A DNA stretch of 64,000 nt from Sphingobacterium prati (GTDB taxonomy: Bacteria; Bacteroidota; Bacteroidia; Sphingobacteriales; Sphingobacteriaceae): contig NZ_JABJWY010000009.1 in assembly GCF_013167215.1 (NCBI RefSeq), positions 275,982 to 339,981 on the forward strand, given 5' to 3'. Below are positions 35,577 through 43,551 of this stretch, piece after piece. The notes beneath the pieces were generated by a model. It saw nothing but the letters and a program-made list of their open reading frames with translations, did not search any database and had not been told where the DNA came from. The translations under genes and the position numbers were made by a program. Positions within the stretch are counted from its first letter, which is position 1. Each line of letters begins with the position of its first letter.

Positions 35577-38500
35577 TTAAAAGGTCACGTTCAAATTAAA
35601 GCCAATGTAACGCATTGATGGAGAACTCAAGTCTTCCTGTCCTCGATCGGGATCAGAAAACCTATATTCCTTTGTCCATAAAAATAAGTTTTGCCCAGTG
35701 ACGCCGATACTGGCCTTTTTGGCTTTGATCTTTTGAGCAAAGGCAGTGGGCACCGTATAATTGATAGATAACTCGCGTAATTTGACAAAAGTCTCATCCC
35801 AGTAGTTTTGTCTTCCCGAATAAGCTGATTTCCAATAAGACTCATAAGACACCACTTTATCATTCTTTTCAAACACACGGGTATCCTCTAAAATTTGACC
35901 ATAATTATCATACTTGACTGTTCCGGAGACGACTTTCACGCCTGGGGCTATAAAAGTTTTATTCCCATTGACCACTTCTTCATAGCGATATTCATTATCA
36001 GAATCCGGATGTGCACCTGTTTGCCATAAACGAGCGTTCATCGTTGAATAGGACATCCCTTTGACCCTTCCATCTAAGCTAAATGATAATGAGAAATCCT
36101 TATAGCTGAATTGATTTGTCAATCCCCAAAACCATTTCGGCGCAGAATACCCGATCAATTGCGCTGCATAATTTGCAGAAATAGGCATACCTGATTTATT
36201 AAGGATTATTTGTCCATCTGGTGACCGTTCCCAATCTTTTGAAAGGATATAATCGGTTCTTAGCCCCTTTTGTATATACAATGCATCACCTGAGTAGCGG
36301 GGATCCAATGTGTGAAAATATTCCAAATTTTGAGAAAGATTCAAACTGACGTCCCACTTAAATTGATTGCGATTGATCGGAATACCGCCTAATGTGATTT
36401 CATGACCTTTGGTCATCCGTTCTTCATGTGTATTGATTAATCGGTATCTGAAACCTGTAAAGGAAGATATGTTATTATAAATTGCCTGATTATGTAACAA
36501 ACGATAGTAACGAGTATAATTACCATATAACCTGTTTTTAAGAACAGCAAAATCAAATCCGATCTCTGTAAGATCACGCTGTGTAGGGGAAATGGAAAAA
36601 TCCTTAATATCAAATTGATAATCAGGATTGGTAACCGCATATGTTGCTGTTGGCGCACCGTCCCACACATTGTTGTTTACCCGAAAGACTTGATTGATTT
36701 CGTAGGGGTCTGGGACCGTCTTCGTTACAGCCCAGGAACCGCGGAGTTTCAACATATCCAACCACTGGGGTTTATTGTCCAATAGATCGGAGACAATAAC
36801 GCTTCCAGACAAAGAAGGGTAGAAATAAGAACGATGCTCTTTGGACAAAGTCGATGACCAGTCATTACGTCCAGTTGCCTCCAAAAATATTGCATTTTTC
36901 CATGAGATAGATAACCTTCCATAGATTGCATTACGCATCTCCTTCACGCGAGACTCAATGGAGTTGACCGGATCAATGGAGTTTCTCAATGAATAATACC
37001 CAGGAATAGACAGTCCATTCATTGTTCTGGATATCAAGCTATTATTTTGACGGTAAAAAACCGCGCCCCCCGCCAATCCATCCAAAGTAAAATCGCCAAA
37101 TGTCTTTTTACCCGTAAAAATCAAATCATTATTAGAGCTAAAACCATCATATTTAGCCTTCATATACTTCCCTTTACTGTCAAATCCTCCAAAATCTTTA
37201 AAGCCACCACGAGTGCCATAAATACCAATCGGATTCTGCTGTATTTTAGACTCGCTTAAATAGTCATAACCCGTTCTAAACATCAATTTACCCCAATCCC
37301 CCACTTTATAATTCAGTGTAACGGCGGCATTTAATTTATTACTCAAGCTTGGCGTGATCTTCTCGTACGCAATTAAGTAAGGATTATCATACCATCCATT
37401 ATACATCCAATTTTGTTTCTGATCAGGGATTACCCAATAATCTTTATATTGCTTAAGATCATACTCCGGCCCCGTCCAGACAAGGATATTGTAGATATAT
37501 CCCTGATCTCCATACCCTGAGCCAAAATTGTTTGAAGATGAATTCCTATTGTAGGCCAGCCTGGTTTCAAGATCAAACTTATTGCTTATTTTCGTCTGCC
37601 CAGAAACCGACAAGTTTGTCATATTTAATTTTTGGTTGGGATATTGGCCTTTGTTATAAATATGATTTATTGAGGTTCGGATACTCCCAAACTCACCTTG
37701 ATTTGTAAAACTTACCGTATTATTGGAAATAAATCCGGGTTCCAAAAAATTATGAAAATTATCTTTTCCTCTGGACAGCAATTCCATTTCCTCCAATTGC
37801 TTTGTCAAAGGATTCCATTGTTTTGCCTTCCGGCCAATGTCCAATTTATCTCCCCATACATAGTCATTATTGTTAAACTTTCCGGACTCACCTGAAGAAT
37901 AGCTACTCTGGACCTTTGGGAGCGCTAAGTAACCGGAAAAAAACATATTATTACTGTTTACAGTAATTTCGGTTCCTTTTTCACCAAGCCCTTTCTTTGT
38001 GGTAATCATGATGGCTCCCCCCGCTCCGATACTCCCATACAATGCTGTTGCCGTCGCACCTTTTAAAACTGTCATGTCCTCAATGTTATCAACAGGAACA
38101 TCGCGCAATGTCATATTTTCATAGGCAACACCATCTATAACCAAGATCGGCGTCAGGCCCCGAACCTGAATTTCTGGCGTACTATTAAATTCTGTGCTAT
38201 TCAACACGCGGACACCTGAGACGCGTCCAGTTAATGTCGTTCCGACATCGACTCCTTTTACCCGGGTCAAATCCCCCCCTTTGATACTTTGCGTTGCATA
38301 CCCTAGCGATTTTTGCTCCCGTTTAATACCCAGGGCCGTGACTACAACTTCCTCCAAAGCTTCGGAAGACTTCGATAATTTAATTAATCCAGCATGCGTA
38401 GCTGAGACTTCTTTAGTCTCATAACCGATATAGGAAATCTGCAAGACAACCCCTTCCGAAGTCCCTGGCAACTTGAAATTACCGTGTTCATCACTTGTTG

Positions 38501-38942
38501 CTGCTGTAGCTAGGCCCTTCACCCGCACCGTAACTCCAACAACAGGTTGGCCGGTTTCCTGATCGACAACTTTACCATGAAGCTCTTTTTGAACACCGAT
38601 TGGAACAATTACATCTCTCCTGGCAACACCATTATTACTTTTCGAAATAACATACAGCTTGTCATCAATTTTCTTGACTTCCAGATTTCCATTGGAAATC
38701 GTCTGTATAAACTGAACGATCTGATCTTTTTTGAGGTGATCAACATCAGCCATTGCATTGATTTTTTGACTAGATATAGCGGCATCATACCCAAATTTGA
38801 CATTGAACTTCTTCTCCATTTTAGTGAGGATAGTTCCGATTCCTTCGCCAGTAGTAAACTGAGAAGCCATGGTCTGAAGCGCTAAAGAGTGAAATAGCAG
38901 TGCTCCCCCCATAATTTTTAAATAGTAATTGGTTCTTTTCAT
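35577..38942 (-). CDS. SusC-type TonB-dependent transducer with STN domain
   Basis: A 1121-residue outer-membrane receptor. Parts in order: signal peptide ending at about residue 27 (LQTMAS), STN domain about 31-102 (IGTILTKMEKKFNVKFGYDA, DDKLYVISK), carboxypeptidase-regulatory-like domain about 119-190 (LHGKVVDQETGQPVVGVTVR), linker LEEVVVTALGIKREQKSLGY, plug to about 330 (TPILVIDGVAYENMTLRD, TVLKGATATALYGS), and a barrel ending YIGFNLNVTF. The start ATG is only 3 bp after the FecR stop, so sigma, FecR, SusC and SusD appear to be one operon. The STN domain implies ligand-dependent signalling through FecR at 38946. Confidence 0.95.
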   Translation of the reverse strand: MKRTNYYLKIMGGALLFHSLALQTMASQFTTGEGIGTILTKMEKKFNVKFGYDAAISSQKINAMADVDHLKKDQIVQFIQTISNGNLEVKKIDDKLYVISKSNNGVARRDVIVPIGVQKELHGKVVDQETGQPVVGVTVRVKGLATAATSDEHGNFKLPGTSEGVVLQISYIGYETKEVSATHAGLIKLSKSSEALEEVVVTALGIKREQKSLGYATQSIKGGDLTRVKGVDVGTTLTGRVSGVRVLNSTEFNSTPEIQVRGLTPILVIDGVAYENMTLRDVPVDNIEDMTVLKGATATALYGSIGAGGAIMITTKKGLGEKGTEITVNSNNMFFSGYLALPKVQSSYSSGESGKFNNNDYVWGDKLDIGRKAKQWNPLTKQLEEMELLSRGKDNFHNFLEPGFISNNTVSFTNQGEFGSIRTSINHIYNKGQYPNQKLNMTNLSVSGQTKISNKFDLETRLAYNRNSSSNNFGSGYGDQGYIYNILVWTGPEYDLKQYKDYWVIPDQKQNWMYNGWYDNPYLIAYEKITPSLSNKLNAAVTLNYKVGDWGKLMFRTGYDYLSESKIQQNPIGIYGTRGGFKDFGGFDSKGKYMKAKYDGFSSNNDLIFTGKKTFGDFTLDGLAGGAVFYRQNNSLISRTMNGLSIPGYYSLRNSIDPVNSIESRVKEMRNAIYGRLSISWKNAIFLEATGRNDWSSTLSKEHRSYFYPSLSGSVIVSDLLDNKPQWLDMLKLRGSWAVTKTVPDPYEINQVFRVNNNVWDGAPTATYAVTNPDYQFDIKDFSISPTQRDLTEIGFDFAVLKNRLYGNYTRYYRLLHNQAIYNNISSFTGFRYRLINTHEERMTKGHEITLGGIPINRNQFKWDVSLNLSQNLEYFHTLDPRYSGDALYIQKGLRTDYILSKDWERSPDGQIILNKSGMPISANYAAQLIGYSAPKWFWGLTNQFSYKDFSLSFSLDGRVKGMSYSTMNARLWQTGAHPDSDNEYRYEEVVNGNKTFIAPGVKVVSGTVKYDNYGQILEDTRVFEKNDKVVSYESYWKSAYSGRQNYWDETFVKLRELSINYTVPTAFAQKIKAKKASIGVTGQNLFLWTKEYRFSDPDRGQEDLSSPSMRYIGFNLNVTF

Positions 38943-38945
38943 AGA

Positions 38946-39902
38946 TTACTTTTTATGGATAATTGTTTGATTGAATGCGGTGTTAAGTATTTTCAGCGAT
39001 TTTTCGAGATCACTTGCCGGTAGATAGCCTGTAAAGCTCTTTGTTTGAAAGGAATCGATCAGCTCCAGATTATAGGCTGGATAAAGGTTATTTAGATCAT
39101 CCACGATCTGCGAAAGTGGAACTTCATTGAAAGATAAGAAGTCACTTTTCCAATTGGAGGCCGCTGAGGTATCAATAGCAACGACGCTAAATTGTTTTTG
39201 GCGGGGATCATAATCCACCTGTTGCCCAGGGCTGATGACAGAATGTTGATCCCCGTGTTTAACCTGAACTTTGCCATGATTTAAAACTAAACGTGTTTGT
39301 TGTGCTGTACATGCCAAATTGAAGGCAGTTCCTAAAACCCTGACATCAAAATCACCTGAATTGACAACGAGAAAAGCTTTATTAGGATCTTTGGCGACCT
39401 CAAAAAAAGCCTCACCGGACAACACTACTTTTCGTAGACTATCTCTATCAAAATCGGATATTACCGCAACACGAGCGCCCTGACGCAAAGAAATTTTTGT
39501 ACCGTCCTTTAAAATAACACGTTTGACAAACTTGGTAGGATTAAAATATTGGATAGTGGTAAAAGTTGAATCCCTATGCACCGGCCTGAATACCAACGAA
39601 AACAAAAAGATAAAACCAACCATTAACAATATCGCAGCAATGCTCACAAGAAGCTTTGTCCGTTTCCAAATAGGTAAAACTCTTGGGTTTAATTCCGTTC
39701 CCGTAATGGCATAAAAAATATGATCGGAAGTCGATGTATCCAAATTAAATCCCCTTTCGTCCAAGGCGATTATTTCTTCCAAATTCGGCAACTCATCGAT
39801 TTCACACGATGTAAGCAGATCGAGGAATATGGCTTTTTCCTGAGCGTTCAGTTCACCCAGTACGTATTTTTTATACAGCGAAGCTATTTTTGGATCGTTC
39901 AT
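38946..39902 (-). CDS. FecR-type anti-sigma factor
   Basis: A 318-residue anti-sigma protein. Cytoplasmic N-terminus about 1-83 (YKKYVLGELNAQEKAIFLDL), transmembrane helix about 85-107 (LVSIAAILLMVGFIFLFSLV), periplasmic FecR domain (VKRVILKDGTKISLRQGARV, VVLSGEAFFEVAKDP, FDVRVLGTAFNL) and a C-terminal STN-like/DUF4974 domain (LSFNEVPLSQIVDDLNNLY). It lies 55 bp after the sigma gene and 3 bp before susC. It is expected to hold the sigma factor at 39958 until the receptor signals. Length is normal for the family. Confidence 0.94.
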   Translation of the reverse strand: MNDPKIASLYKKYVLGELNAQEKAIFLDLLTSCEIDELPNLEEIIALDERGFNLDTSTSDHIFYAITGTELNPRVLPIWKRTKLLVSIAAILLMVGFIFLFSLVFRPVHRDSTFTTIQYFNPTKFVKRVILKDGTKISLRQGARVAVISDFDRDSLRKVVLSGEAFFEVAKDPNKAFLVVNSGDFDVRVLGTAFNLACTAQQTRLVLNHGKVQVKHGDQHSVISPGQQVDYDPRQKQFSVVAIDTSAASNWKSDFLSFNEVPLSQIVDDLNNLYPAYNLELIDSFQTKSFTGYLPASDLEKSLKILNTAFNQTIIHKK

Positions 39903-39957
39903 CTATACCGTCTTTAATTACATATACGTGCCAGAGGAACGATAAGACGACGACGCG

Positions 39958-40512
39958 CTAAAAAATAGTTAAGAAAATCAATAGCGCTATTGAAATCTCA
40001 AAATTATCGAGAATATACTGGCGTACAAATTTATTACCCTTGACCAATTGATCTCTTACGGTATTGACAGAAATGCCAAGCCGGACCGCAATTTCATGAT
40101 TATCCAAAAACTCTTCCTTGCTCAACAAGAAGATCTCCAGTCGTGCTTTAGGTAGTTTCGCTATGGCTTCGCGATAGACGCGCTCAAGGTCTTTAAAACG
40201 AATGGATTCTTCATTTGAATTGTCCACCAGATTGGAGGCGTCAATCCCATCAAGATTAAATTGAAATCGTACCTTTTGCTTCCTTAGTTCATCAAATACG
40301 AGATTCTTTGCGATCGTATATAAGTAAGACTGGGGATTTTTGTTGTGATCTAATTCGCTCCATTTGTTCCAAATACGCGAAAATGTCTCTTGAACTAAAT
40401 CAGCAGCAATGCCTTCCTCTTTCAGATGTAAAAAGGCATATTTATATACTTTGTCTTTATAAGACAAAAAGAAATTTTTAAAATCCGGAATGGTTTTGTT
40501 TTCAATAGGCAT
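39958..40512 (-). CDS. ECF RNA polymerase sigma factor, FecI type
   Basis: A 184-residue ECF sigma factor. Region 2 about 15-80: YKDKVYKYAFLHLKEEGIAA, DLVQETFSRIWNKW, PQSYLYTIAKNLVFDELRKQ. Region 4 about 118-166: LPKARLEIFLLSKEEFLDNH followed by the helix-turn-helix EIAVRLGISVNTVRDQLV. The last 15 residues (FEISIALLIFLTIF) are strongly hydrophobic, which could contact FecR or the membrane. It is first in the operon; an inverted repeat lies 50 bases upstream of the ATG at 40512. It is not a close paralogue of the sigma factor at 15263. Confidence 0.94.
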   Translation of the reverse strand: MPIENKTIPDFKNFFLSYKDKVYKYAFLHLKEEGIAADLVQETFSRIWNKWSELDHNKNPQSYLYTIAKNLVFDELRKQKVRFQFNLDGIDASNLVDNSNEESIRFKDLERVYREAIAKLPKARLEIFLLSKEEFLDNHEIAVRLGISVNTVRDQLVKGNKFVRQYILDNFEISIALLIFLTIF

Positions 40513-40561
40513 CCTTCACCACTTATAATTGACCCTACAAGTTTAGGTAGAATTTTTTAAA

Positions 40562-40579
40562 ATACTTTAATGAAAGTAT
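40562..40579. repeat. Inverted repeat upstream of the second sigma gene
   Basis: ATACTTT (40562-40568) and AAAGTAT (40573-40579) form a perfect 7-bp inverted repeat with a 4-base centre. It lies 50 bases before the start of the sigma gene at 40512. It could be a protein-binding site or a small hairpin in the 5' leader. The rest of the 255-base gap (40513-40767) shows no gene. Confidence 0.4.
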
Positions 40580-40767
40580 AGCACAGATCAAAGCTCCATC
40601 TTCCCGCAAGCAGTTATAACAATTTAGCTATGATTAATTTACATTAAATTAACCTGCGGGGCAATACATGCTGAGAAAGTTACCAGATGTATTGATACAA
40701 TAAATTCAGAAAATAGCTCGCTGTAATGGGATTTAAGGAAATGGTATGCTTGTTAAATAAAGAATAG

Positions 40768-42360
40768 CTATTTTATTAGTGGGAATGGTCCTAGGAAGTA
40801 ACTGCCCCTTTTATAAAAACGCAGGAAAAAATCCAGTACTTCTTCTTCGAGCGGAAAGAAGAATTGTTTATCTACCTCCGTTTTGAATAGATTAGCGTAA
40901 TACTTTGGCAATTCACTAGGGAAAAAGTCTTCGACCAATAGATTCAAGAAATAACGGGCAAATGGGACATCTGCTTTCGTTCCTTTCTCTTCTTTTTCTA
41001 TAAATGGATTATGCACCAATGGAAAGAACTCTTCTATTCCGCCAAATACCTCTAATCCTGTTTTTGGATTGAAGAAAACCGTTACTTTAGCATCTGCCGT
41101 AAGGTCCAATTTCGATTCCGGAAGTGGTGACTCTTCTTTGCTTGGGAATTTTTGCTGATATGTTTGAAAGAATTCACTCGCAAATTCCTTCACTGCTCGC
41201 CCCTCCATAAAAGCTACAGCAGCCTTTTGCTCAGACTGGAATATTCTACCCATATCTTTGAGTTGCTTTTCTGTTTTTTTCAGGCTCTTGTCCTTACCGT
41301 TCATCGCTTCAATACGGTAGGTCATCTCATATTGTTCCGGTAAATCAAAATTTACCTCTTCAGGGTTGACCACCGTCATAATTCCGGAGAGATTCCAAGC
41401 ATCTTTCCAAGGAACGATTTCCATATAAAACGATAATACTTCTGATGGTTCTACAAACTCTTGAATAGAATCCTTAAAAATTTTGAATTCTGTTTTTGTA
41501 CCAATATGTTTTACGTGGACAAATTGTTCATCCATTTTTACATAGTCAAAAAAACTATGGATTCGGTTGCCCAGAGTTTTAACAGCACTATACAGTGCAT
41601 GTCCTTTACCCACAACTTCGGCAACAAATTCAGATGACTTAAGAGCAAATAAATGCAGTCTATAATTGTTAAAATGATTATCTCGAACACGGTAGACCAT
41701 TTGCTGCAATTGTGCCTGATCATGTTGATATCTTCCCAATTCTGCAACTTGCATAAGATGATTGAGGTTGGTATTATACTCACCTGCAGTCAGATAATTT
41801 GTGGCGACAAGTTTCTCTATAAAATTACGAACATCAAAGTAATTCGCATTTTCATGCAGTGAATATTCCAATTTTAACTTGGGATTTTCTGGCGCCACTT
41901 CATAATGTTCCTCCAAAATAGCGTAAGCCAATTCCGTGATCAACTGTATCAAACGGCCATGAGGATCGATAAACAAGTGTGGGTTGCGTTCACTAAAAAA
42001 TAACCAAGTCAACACAGCAACGTCTTCACTATTAATATCCTCGGGAAAGTAGTCCAACAGATTCTCGTCCTTGTAGAAAGGTAAAAATTGATTGTACAGC
42101 TCTTTGTGAATAGTTCTAAAAGCTGCAAATATCCCTGTATTGGCAATAACATCTTCCAGATAACAGGTCAGATAAATACTTAATGTTTTTAAGGCATCAG
42201 TCTGGATAAGATCATTAGTCTCTGGTTCTTCAAACCATAAAGTTGATAAATTATCGTTGATCTGATTCGCAACTTTTAAATAATAACTATCAATATCATT
42301 TGCTTTTTGGTAGGTATGGTGTGCAATCCAATCTTGAATAAAAATTCTGTTTCCTCTCAT
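40768..42360 (-). CDS. Uncharacterised 530-residue cytoplasmic protein (possibly DUF3843-like)
   Basis: I do not recognise a function. The start is placed at ATG 42360 (MRGNRIFIQDWIAHHTYQKA); a reading from a TTG at 42390 would run through a promoter-like box. No signal peptide or transmembrane helix is apparent. The protein is rich in acidic and aromatic residues. The opening NRIFIQDWIAHH and ANDIDSYYLKVANQINDNL resembles what I recall of the DUF3843 family of Bacteroidales; this is uncertain. It is alone: a terminator lies upstream at 42522 and the sigma operon downstream is separately transcribed. A box TACTTTTG lies 18 bases before the ATG. Confidence 0.7.
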   Translation of the reverse strand: MRGNRIFIQDWIAHHTYQKANDIDSYYLKVANQINDNLSTLWFEEPETNDLIQTDALKTLSIYLTCYLEDVIANTGIFAAFRTIHKELYNQFLPFYKDENLLDYFPEDINSEDVAVLTWLFFSERNPHLFIDPHGRLIQLITELAYAILEEHYEVAPENPKLKLEYSLHENANYFDVRNFIEKLVATNYLTAGEYNTNLNHLMQVAELGRYQHDQAQLQQMVYRVRDNHFNNYRLHLFALKSSEFVAEVVGKGHALYSAVKTLGNRIHSFFDYVKMDEQFVHVKHIGTKTEFKIFKDSIQEFVEPSEVLSFYMEIVPWKDAWNLSGIMTVVNPEEVNFDLPEQYEMTYRIEAMNGKDKSLKKTEKQLKDMGRIFQSEQKAAVAFMEGRAVKEFASEFFQTYQQKFPSKEESPLPESKLDLTADAKVTVFFNPKTGLEVFGGIEEFFPLVHNPFIEKEEKGTKADVPFARYFLNLLVEDFFPSELPKYYANLFKTEVDKQFFFPLEEEVLDFFLRFYKRGSYFLGPFPLIK

Positions 42361-42377
42361 ATGAAAAATGCTAAATC

Positions 42378-42385
42378 CAAAAGTA
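42378..42385 (-). promoter_or_regulatory. Candidate -7 promoter element
   Basis: The minus strand reads TACTTTTG, matching the Bacteroidota -7 consensus TAnnTTTG. It ends 17 bases before the ATG at 42360, which implies a very short leader. It supports that ATG over the upstream TTG. No clear -33 TTG at good spacing. Confidence 0.4.
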
Positions 42386-42521
42386 GCCAAATTTTCGAAA
42401 TTTTATGACTGCAAAACACATGCTTTAACGAAAATAATTTCGGCCTATCCGTCCCACCAGTAAAGGATAAAGAGCTACTGATTATTCGCCCCATAAGCAT
42501 ATGGCTGCGTTCGACAGAAAC

Positions 42522-42546
42522 AAAAAAAGATGCCTTTTGGGCATCT
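42522..42546 (-). terminator. Rho-independent terminator after the PHP phosphatase gene
   Basis: AGATGCC (42528-42534) and GGCATCT (42540-42546) form a perfect 7-bp stem with a 5-base loop. On the minus strand seven T follow (A-run 42522-42528). It lies 24 bases after the stop of the gene at 42570. Confidence 0.87.
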
Positions 42547-42569
42547 CTGTATCGTAAATTTTTATTCCT

Positions 42570-43370
42570 TTATCCAGCGGCAATAACATTCTCATTGCTA
42601 CCCAAATGATCCTGAAGTGTAGGATTCAAAATATTACAGGTTTTTAGCAAATCGCGTATAGGATATTTCGCAACGATTTCCTCAAGCGCGACCAAATGAC
42701 GATTGTGATGAAGATCCGTTCCTACAAAATCATACATACCAGATTTAATCATTGTCAACGCTGCAGATTTCACTTCAACGCCATAGTATCTACTGATCGA
42801 AAGGAGGTTCAATTGCAACATACAACCAGCATCTTTGATCTGTTTGTACATATTGAAATTATAATGGTAATAGTTATAGCGTTCCGGATGAGCCAATATT
42901 GGCTGATAACCCAAATTTTGAATATCCAAAATGGTTTGGAATAAAGCCTTAGATTCCTGCAGATAAGACATTTCAATAAGTACATATCCCCCCGGCATCA
43001 CACAAAGCTCATTGGTATCGATCAAACGTGCAATTCCATCGTCTATCATATGCTCAGCGGCAGGATAAATCTCAGGAATATTAGGTAGGTGTTTTATACC
43101 ATTCACCAACTTGGCTTTGGCATCTTCAATTGTTTGTATTGAATTCGGATGCACACCTTCCATAATATGCGGTGTACAAATAAATTTTTCAAATCCCATT
43201 CTTCCCAAGCCCTTCAATAAATCAATTGATTGTTCAATGGACTGACTTCCGTCATCTATTCCCGGGAGGATATGGTTGTGCATATCCACTTCTAAAAAGG
43301 CAAGTGCCCCAACAACCTTTATTTTTGAATCTTGAGTTTTGTTTCCAAACAGTTTTGAAAATATCCCCAT
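42570..43370 (-). CDS. PHP-domain protein-tyrosine phosphatase, CpsB/YwqE family
   Basis: A 266-residue metal-dependent phosphatase of the CpsB/CapC/YwqE family, which dephosphorylates tyrosine kinases that control capsule or exopolysaccharide export. PHP motifs seen: VDMHNHILPGIDDG (His31, His33), CTPHIMEGVHPN, AAEHMIDDG, ILAHPERYNYY, and FVGTDLHHNRH. No signal peptide, so it is cytoplasmic, and the length is normal. It is flanked by a terminator downstream and an AT-rich promoter region upstream and is not beside a tyrosine kinase or capsule cluster in this window. The kinase partner must be encoded elsewhere. Confidence 0.92.
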   Translation of the reverse strand: MGIFSKLFGNKTQDSKIKVVGALAFLEVDMHNHILPGIDDGSQSIEQSIDLLKGLGRMGFEKFICTPHIMEGVHPNSIQTIEDAKAKLVNGIKHLPNIPEIYPAAEHMIDDGIARLIDTNELCVMPGGYVLIEMSYLQESKALFQTILDIQNLGYQPILAHPERYNYYHYNFNMYKQIKDAGCMLQLNLLSISRYYGVEVKSAALTMIKSGMYDFVGTDLHHNRHLVALEEIVAKYPIRDLLKTCNILNPTLQDHLGSNENVIAAG

Positions 43371-43425
43371 ATTATATTATTAAGTATAAATCGTTTAATT
43401 GTCTGTTATCATAAATAACAAACCA

Positions 43426-43433
43426 CAAAAGTA
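43426..43433 (-). promoter_or_regulatory. Candidate -7 promoter element
   Basis: The minus strand reads TACTTTTG, fitting TAnnTTTG, about 55 bases before the ATG at 43370. The same eight bases occur before the gene at 42360. No clear -33 TTG at the expected spacing. Confidence 0.4.
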
Positions 43434-43504
43434 CCATTATCCCTCTAAAAACACATAATATTATATTAACATTATAAAAATATAACCATAATATTACAAA
43501 CATT

Positions 43505-43539
43505 GCATAAAACAATTTTGCAATTAAATTGTTTTATGC
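43505..43539. repeat. Perfect 14-bp inverted repeat
   Basis: GCATAAAACAATTT (43505-43518) and AAATTGTTTTATGC (43526-43539) are exact reverse complements around a 7-base loop. The repeat lies 12 bases after the stop of the gene at 43552 (minus strand). It has the position of a terminator but is AT-rich and has no T-run after the stem; it may be a 3'-end processing hairpin or a binding site. Confidence 0.7.
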
Positions 43540-43551
43540 TTCGTACCATAC

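Noticed and set aside
40604..40660. CCCGCA / TGCGGG inverted arms upstream of the second sigma gene
   Set aside because: Only six pairs with a loop of about 50 bases; not distinguishable from chance.
42361..42390. TTG start for the 530-residue unknown protein
   Set aside because: The extension overlaps a promoter-like TACTTTTG and adds no conserved sequence.
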